From Halobacteriales archaeon SW_6_65_15 (lineage in GTDB: Archaea > Halobacteriota > Halobacteria > Halobacteriales > Haladaptataceae), in assembly GCA_003023465.1 (NCBI GenBank), contig PXSM01000149.1, forward strand, positions 6,849 to 41,325: 34,477 nucleotides of DNA, written 5' to 3'. Below, piece by piece: positions 30,655-34,477 of this stretch. A program made the position numbers and the translations under genes. Every line of letters starts with the position of its first letter. Position 1 is the stretch's first letter. The notes beneath the pieces were generated by a model. The model ran no database searches, was not told where the DNA came from, and saw only the letters and a program-made list of their open reading frames with translations.

Positions 30655-31638
30655 ATGAACAGAGAGCCCCAGGTTTTCGGGCGCGTCCTCTCCTCGATGT
30701 GTACGAAACCCCATCCGGAGGCCCGTGAGGCCGCCCAGCGCTTTCTCGCCGACAACCCCGGCGACCCGACGACCTACCCCGCGGTCGCCGAACTGGAGCG
30801 CAAAGCCGTCGAGACCCTCGGCGAGATCACCGGTCTCGCCGACCCCGAGGGGTACGTCGCCAGCGGCGGCACCGAGGCGAACTTGCAGGCCGTGCGCGCG
30901 GCCCGGAACCTCTCGGACTCGGCCGATCCCAACGTCGTCGCGCCCGAGAGCGCCCACTTCAGCTTCCAGAAGGCCGCCGACGTGCTGGACGTGGACCTGC
31001 GGCTCGCCCCGGTGGACGACGACCGGCGGGCCGACCCCGCGGCAGTACGCCGACTCGCCGACGAGGACACCGCGCTGGTCGTGGGCGTCGCCGGGACCAC
31101 GGAGTACGGCCGGGTGGACCCCATCCCGGAACTCGCCGAGGTGGCGCAAGCAGTGGACGCACTCCTACACGTCGATGCGGCGTGGGGCGGGTTCGTCCTG
31201 CCGTTCGCGGACTGGGAGTGGAACTTCGACCACGCGCCCGTGGACACGATGACCATCGACCCGCACAAGATGGGCCGCGCGCCGATTCCCGCGGGCGGGT
31301 TCCTTGCCCGCGACGAGACGGTACTGGACGCCCTCGTCGTGGACACCCCGTACCTCGAATCCACCTCGCAGGCGACTCTGACCGGGACGCGCAGCGGCGC
31401 GGGCGTCGCGGGCGCGCACGCCGCCCTCTCGGCCCTCTGGCCCGAGGGCTACCGCGAGAACTACGACCGCGGGCAGGCGAACGCCGAGTGGCTGGCCGAG
31501 GCGCTCGATTCGCGGGGCTACGAGGTCGTCGAACCCGTTCTGCCCATCGTCGGAGCCGGGGAGTTGCGGGTGGTCTGCATGCCCCACGTGACTCGGGAGA
31601 TGCTGGAGGAGTTCGTCGCGGATCTGGATTCGCTCTGA
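30655..31638 (+). CDS. mfnA: MfnA-type L-aspartate/L-tyrosine decarboxylase, probably with an in-frame loss near the C-terminus
   Basis: A PLP enzyme of group II decarboxylases. In haloarchaea it is thought to make beta-alanine from aspartate for coenzyme A, which would feed the ligase at 1676. From ATG 30655 ([20 protein letters not shown]) come [18 protein letters not shown], the cofactor Asp in [10 protein letters not shown] (Asp174) and the PLP lysine in TIDPHKMG (Lys205), then [20 protein letters not shown]. At residue 299 PVLPIV is followed directly by [17 protein letters not shown]. In relatives I remember about 20-25 residues (a helix with LRERGWRISRT-like sequence) between these. The product is 327 residues against about 350 expected. 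The frame is kept, so a real shortened enzyme cannot be excluded. Confidence 0.88.
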   Translation: MNREPQVFGRVLSSMCTKPHPEAREAAQRFLADNPGDPTTYPAVAELERKAVETLGEITGLADPEGYVASGGTEANLQAVRAARNLSDSADPNVVAPESAHFSFQKAADVLDVDLRLAPVDDDRRADPAAVRRLADEDTALVVGVAGTTEYGRVDPIPELAEVAQAVDALLHVDAAWGGFVLPFADWEWNFDHAPVDTMTIDPHKMGRAPIPAGGFLARDETVLDALVVDTPYLESTSQATLTGTRSGAGVAGAHAALSALWPEGYRENYDRGQANAEWLAEALDSRGYEVVEPVLPIVGAGELRVVCMPHVTREMLEEFVADLDSL

Positions 31639-31791
31639 TCCGGGATACGAGGGGTGTCGAACTCCTCGGCAGACGATACATTTCGACAGGCCTGCTGAAT
31701 ACAGGGCGCATATCATCACGGACACTGCGCCATCGTATTCGCAAGACGGTGAACGCCCAGTTTTACGTTCGCTCTCGAGGTATGGTAGTCC

Positions 31792-32625
31792 ATGACAAGC
31801 GAGGCTGACAAGGAGAACTCCACGTTACTGTCGCCCGACGAGGCGTTCGCCGTGTTGGGGAACGAGACGCGCATCCAGATTCTGCGCGTTCTCGGGCGGG
31901 CCGACGCACCGCTGGCGTTCTCGGAGTTGTACGACCGGATCGAGTACGACACGACCGCGAACTTCAATTACCACCTCGACAAACTCGTAGGGCACTTCGT
32001 CCGCAGGACCGACGAAGGGTACGCGCTCCGACAGACCGGCCGTCGCGTGGTCCAGGCTATCCTGTCGGGGGCGGTGACCGACGACCCCGTGGTGGAGGCC
32101 ACCGAGGTCGATTTTCCCTGTCGTCACTGCGGTGCGCCGGTGGAGGTCAGTTACAGTCGTGGGGAGATGCGGCTATCCTGCACGGAGTGCAGCGGAAACG
32201 TCGATATATCAGCAGTTCGTGACGTGGACGAAGACGTGGAATACGGGAACCTCGCCAACAGTTCGTTGCCGCCAGCAGGTGTTCAAGGACGGACGGCGGC
32301 GGGCGTCTTCCGGACCGCAGCGACCCAGATCTGCGACCAGTGCGACCGTCACTACGCCGTCCTCGTCCACTTCCGCTGTACGAACTGCATCTACGAGGAG
32401 GGTTTCCCGGCCGTGATGGCTCTCCTGAACGTCCCCGAGTTGCTGACGTTCGTCGGCGAGCACGGACTCAACGTGACCGCCGACGGCATCGAATGGGGCT
32501 GGGACTTCGACGAGGAGATCCTCTCGACTGACCCCTTCGAAACGCGATTCACCTTCACCATCGACGGAGACTCGATCACGCTGACCGTCGACGACGGCCT
32601 GAACGTCGGTCGAGTCAGTCGGTGA
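31792..32625 (+). CDS. ArsR-like winged-helix regulator with two zinc ribbons
   Basis: A 277-residue protein. Residues 12-95 are an ArsR-type winged helix: SPDEAFAVLGNETRIQILRV, then TTANFNYHLDKLVGHFVRRT as recognition helix and wing. Two zinc ribbons follow: Cys110-x2-Cys113 with Cys130-x2-Cys133, and Cys181-x2-Cys184 with Cys196-x2-Cys199. The C-terminal part (200-277) has the FxLxWxxDEEILSxDPFETR type sheet typical of haloarchaeal DUF7347/7351-like regulators. A TATA-like tttacg at 31762-31767 sits at the leaderless distance from ATG 31792. The next gene, on the same strand after 120 bp, is an aldo/keto reductase with a palindrome over its TATA box, a candidate target. Confidence 0.85.
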   Translation: MTSEADKENSTLLSPDEAFAVLGNETRIQILRVLGRADAPLAFSELYDRIEYDTTANFNYHLDKLVGHFVRRTDEGYALRQTGRRVVQAILSGAVTDDPVVEATEVDFPCRHCGAPVEVSYSRGEMRLSCTECSGNVDISAVRDVDEDVEYGNLANSSLPPAGVQGRTAAGVFRTAATQICDQCDRHYAVLVHFRCTNCIYEEGFPAVMALLNVPELLTFVGEHGLNVTADGIEWGWDFDEEILSTDPFETRFTFTIDGDSITLTVDDGLNVGRVSR

Positions 32626-32707
32626 GTCTTTCTTCGAGTCTCGCTGAACGATTGGGACCGGAGCAAGGTTCGTTCCGGCCCGAGCAGGGACGGTACAGTA
32701 GTTACTC

Positions 32708-32722
32708 ACCAAACTATTTGGT
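32708..32722. promoter_or_regulatory. Palindrome covering the TATA box of the aldo/keto reductase gene
   Basis: ACCAAACTATTTGGT is a perfect 6-3-6 inverted repeat; its AT-rich centre (32712-32719) lies about 30 nt before the ATG at 32746, exactly where TBP must bind. A dimeric repressor here would block initiation. The upstream winged-helix gene is the nearest candidate, by position only. Confidence 0.6.
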
Positions 32723-32745
32723 ATCGACAAGCGTGTTCTGAGGGT

Positions 32746-33771
32746 ATGGAGTACGTTAGACTCGACGGGACGGGTCTCGAGGTGTCGCAACTCTGTCTCG
32801 GTACGTGGATGTTCGGGACCGAAACTGAGGACGGCGTCGTCACTGATCGCGAACAGGCCCACGATCTGCTCGATGCCGCCTTCGAGCAGGGAATCAACTT
32901 CTTCGACACCGCGAACAACTACGGTGGTGGTGACAGCGAACGCTACATCGGGGAGTGGCTCGGGGACCGAGACCGCGAGGACGTCGTCATCGCGAGTAAG
33001 GTGTACTGGGCAACGCGAGGACGACGCGAGGCCGGACTCTCCCGGAAGATCGTTCGCGCAGAAATCGAGGGAACCCTCGAACGGTTGGGTACCGACTATC
33101 TCGACATCTATTACGTCCACGGCTGGCACGAACCCTCACCGCTCGTGGAGACGCTGTCGGCGTTGAACGATCTCGTTCGCGATGGGAAAGTCCACTATCT
33201 GGGCGTGAGCAATTTCGCTGCATGGCAACTGCTGAAAGCCCTCTGGATTAGCGACTCCCATGATTGGGAACCCGTTTCTGTTACACAGCCCCGCTTCAAC
33301 GCCGCTGATCACGTCCCTTACACTGTCGACCCCGAAGAGCAACCGCTTCCAGACCTGTTCGATGCCTGCCGGGACCAAGAAGTAGCCGTCTGTCCCTACG
33401 CGCCGCTGGCCGGGGGCTTTCTCACCGGCAAGTACGAGCGCGGTCCGGACGGTGCCATTCTCGGTCCCGATGGAGCCCGGGCCGACCTTTCGGAGAACTT
33501 CGGCCCCTTTTCGGATCGGGAGTGGGCAGTCCTCGACGCGGTCCGCGACGTAGCCCTCGAACTCGACGCCACTCCAGCACAGGTCGCGATCCGGTGGGCG
33601 ATGGAGGTCGACGGAGTCACGTCGGTTCCGATCGTCGGCGCTCGTTCCAGCGGCCATCTGGCGGAGAACGTCGGTTCGCTAGACGTATCCCTCTCGGCGG
33701 ACCAGCATAATCGAATTGAGAGAGCCGGTGGGGCTGGCGATACCTCTTCCTGGCCGGTTTACGGGGGCTAA
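32746..33771 (+). CDS. Aldo/keto reductase
   Basis: A 341-residue (beta/alpha)8 NAD(P)H-dependent oxidoreductase. The catalytic tetrad is visible: Asp in INFFDTANNYGG (with the catalytic Tyr in NNY), Lys in VVIASKVYW and His in IYYVHGWHEP. The cofactor segment near the C-terminus is GVTSVPIVGARSSGHLAENV, the usual IxGxR-type NADP(H) site. It belongs to the large AKR group with YghZ/Kvbeta-like members and the substrate cannot be deduced. Promoter overlap with a palindrome suggests inducible expression. The frame is intact and the length normal. Confidence 0.92.
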   Translation: MEYVRLDGTGLEVSQLCLGTWMFGTETEDGVVTDREQAHDLLDAAFEQGINFFDTANNYGGGDSERYIGEWLGDRDREDVVIASKVYWATRGRREAGLSRKIVRAEIEGTLERLGTDYLDIYYVHGWHEPSPLVETLSALNDLVRDGKVHYLGVSNFAAWQLLKALWISDSHDWEPVSVTQPRFNAADHVPYTVDPEEQPLPDLFDACRDQEVAVCPYAPLAGGFLTGKYERGPDGAILGPDGARADLSENFGPFSDREWAVLDAVRDVALELDATPAQVAIRWAMEVDGVTSVPIVGARSSGHLAENVGSLDVSLSADQHNRIERAGGAGDTSSWPVYGG

Positions 33772-33887
33772 CGCCCGTTGTAAATCCGCTGTTGATAGAT
33801 AGAGTCTGTATCCAGCACGCGATTCCCGTCAGGCGTCGGGACCACTAACGACGGCGATGACGTTTCAGTGCTGCTCCCGGCCTCGCC

Positions 33888-34477
33888 CTACGACTCGGCC
33901 GTTCCGCTCTCCGAACCCTCGTTCTCGGCGTCCGACGCCGAGCGCACGTCGCGCTCGGCCTCGCCGCCGACGGGTTCGACCGGCGCGCCGAGGGCGTTGC
34001 GCTTGACGCTCCGGAGCCCCTTCTGGGCCGACCGCTTCGAGGAGTAGCCCTGTCCGGAGTCGGCGATGACGTTGCCGTTGTCGTGGACGAGTCGCCAGCG
34101 CCACTTGCCGTCCTTGCCCTCGTACACCTCGAAGGTGGACTTCGCCGGGGGTCGAAGCGCCTCCACGGTCTCGCCGTCCAACTGGGTCATCTCGATGCGA
34201 CCGCCCTTGCGCCGGCCTGCGACGCGCGAGGCGGCGTGCTTGCCACGACGGGCGACCGACGGCGCGACCTCCTCCAGCGCGTCCACGGCGCTCAGGGCGT
34301 CCGAGAGGAGCGACGACGAGAACTCGCGGGCCATCACGCGCTCGCCGTCTCGATAGAGCGAGAGGTGCAGGCCCTGCCACTCGATGCCGGACTCCTCGGG
34401 GTGTTCGGGGAGTTCGACCGCAGTTCCGGCCTCGGTCCACTCGTCGTCTTCACGTCGGTAGTCGAGTCGGACGGGCG
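33888..34477 (-). CDS. HVO_2922/YegP-like (DUF1508) protein, 5' end outside the window
   Basis: The frame is open without a stop from the window edge to TAG at 33888-33890, about 195 residues of a longer protein. It carries a DUF1508-type unit, KSTFEVYEGKDGKWRWRLVH with DNGNVIADSGQGYSSKRSAQ and KGLRSVKRNALGAPV, the fold of YegP/HVO_2922 proteins that are small stress-linked beta-alpha modules of unknown role. Ahead of it are a hydrophilic linker (RKGGRIEMTQLDG) and a preceding part with GIEWQGLHLSLYRDGERVMA. The Met at 34337 is internal and not a start. The C-terminal 25 residues are acidic and Ser/Glu-rich. Confidence 0.8.
   Translation of the reverse strand, partial: PVRLDYRREDDEWTEAGTAVELPEHPEESGIEWQGLHLSLYRDGERVMAREFSSSLLSDALSAVDALEEVAPSVARRGKHAASRVAGRRKGGRIEMTQLDGETVEALRPPAKSTFEVYEGKDGKWRWRLVHDNGNVIADSGQGYSSKRSAQKGLRSVKRNALGAPVEPVGGEAERDVRSASDAENEGSESGTAES

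Noticed and set aside
34066-34356. Plus-strand open frame of 96 codons near the right edge
   Set aside because: Antisense to the DUF1508-type gene; Ser/Arg-rich with no features.

Overview
The window comes from an extremely halophilic archaeon (class Halobacteria). The evidence is very high GC with acidic proteomes, archaeal-only enzymes (4-phosphopantoate--beta-alanine ligase, pantoate kinase, GGGP synthase, MfnA, 2-amino-3,7-dideoxy-threo-hept-6-ulosonate synthase), TATA-like boxes about 27 nt upstream of many start codons (leaderless transcripts), and Tat-type export. A Halorussus/Haladaptatus-like genome is my guess from general style only.

Layout. 1-1640 is a lower-GC accessory block: a 227-bp MITE-like element, an unknown gene and a PIN-domain nuclease gene coupled to it. 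1676-3360 holds two consecutive steps of archaeal CoA synthesis (minus strand). 3438-4254 is a UPF0175-like/DUF3368 toxin-antitoxin-like pair behind a palindromic operator. 4260-5586 is aspS. 5730-7140 is an ABC-2 permease and a beheaded ABC ATPase that runs into a bacterial-looking fragment. 7805-10946 is an Lrp regulator with its probable operator, and an APC transporter with Usp domains. 10982-15806 carries GGGP synthase (membrane lipids), a CBS protein with a long low-complexity tail, and topA with an upstream micro-ORF. 16009-19332 has a small membrane protein, a MATE exporter, a small membrane protein and a winged-helix-like gene. 19832-24672 carries pyruvate kinase, a GYD protein, a Tat-signal protein in an AT-rich islet, and metG. 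25209-29432 is an alkyltransferase-like gene divergent from trpC-(micro-ORF)-trpB-trpA-ADH synthase. 29526-30516 is a MntA/HepT module. 30655-34477 has mfnA, a zinc-ribbon winged-helix regulator, an aldo/keto reductase with a palindrome over its TATA box, and the 3' end of a DUF1508-type gene.

The most striking property is that many core, normally essential genes are broken in the same way. Both ends are well conserved, but a short internal piece is missing or added and the frame is lost: pantoate kinase, aspS, pyk, metG and trpA, plus the UPF0175-like antitoxin. mfnA seems to have an in-frame loss, and the ABC ATPase is fused to foreign sequence. In aspS the extra 25 bp is a second copy of the same codons that differs only at third positions, which points to two strain variants joined by an assembler, not to replication slippage. 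I therefore read most of these lesions as assembly chimeras or collapses (probably a metagenome or mixed-strain draft). The reading frames here should not be used as evidence of true pseudogenes until reads are mapped.

Biology that survives this caveat: an undescribed unknown-protein/PIN module next to a MITE, a 16-codon ORF linked by ATGA overlaps to both trpC and trpB, an upstream micro-ORF overlapping the Shine-Dalgarno and start of topA, a double-hairpin insertion inside the metG coding sequence, an alkyltransferase-like protein with Asp in place of the catalytic Cys, and several compact operator palindromes.
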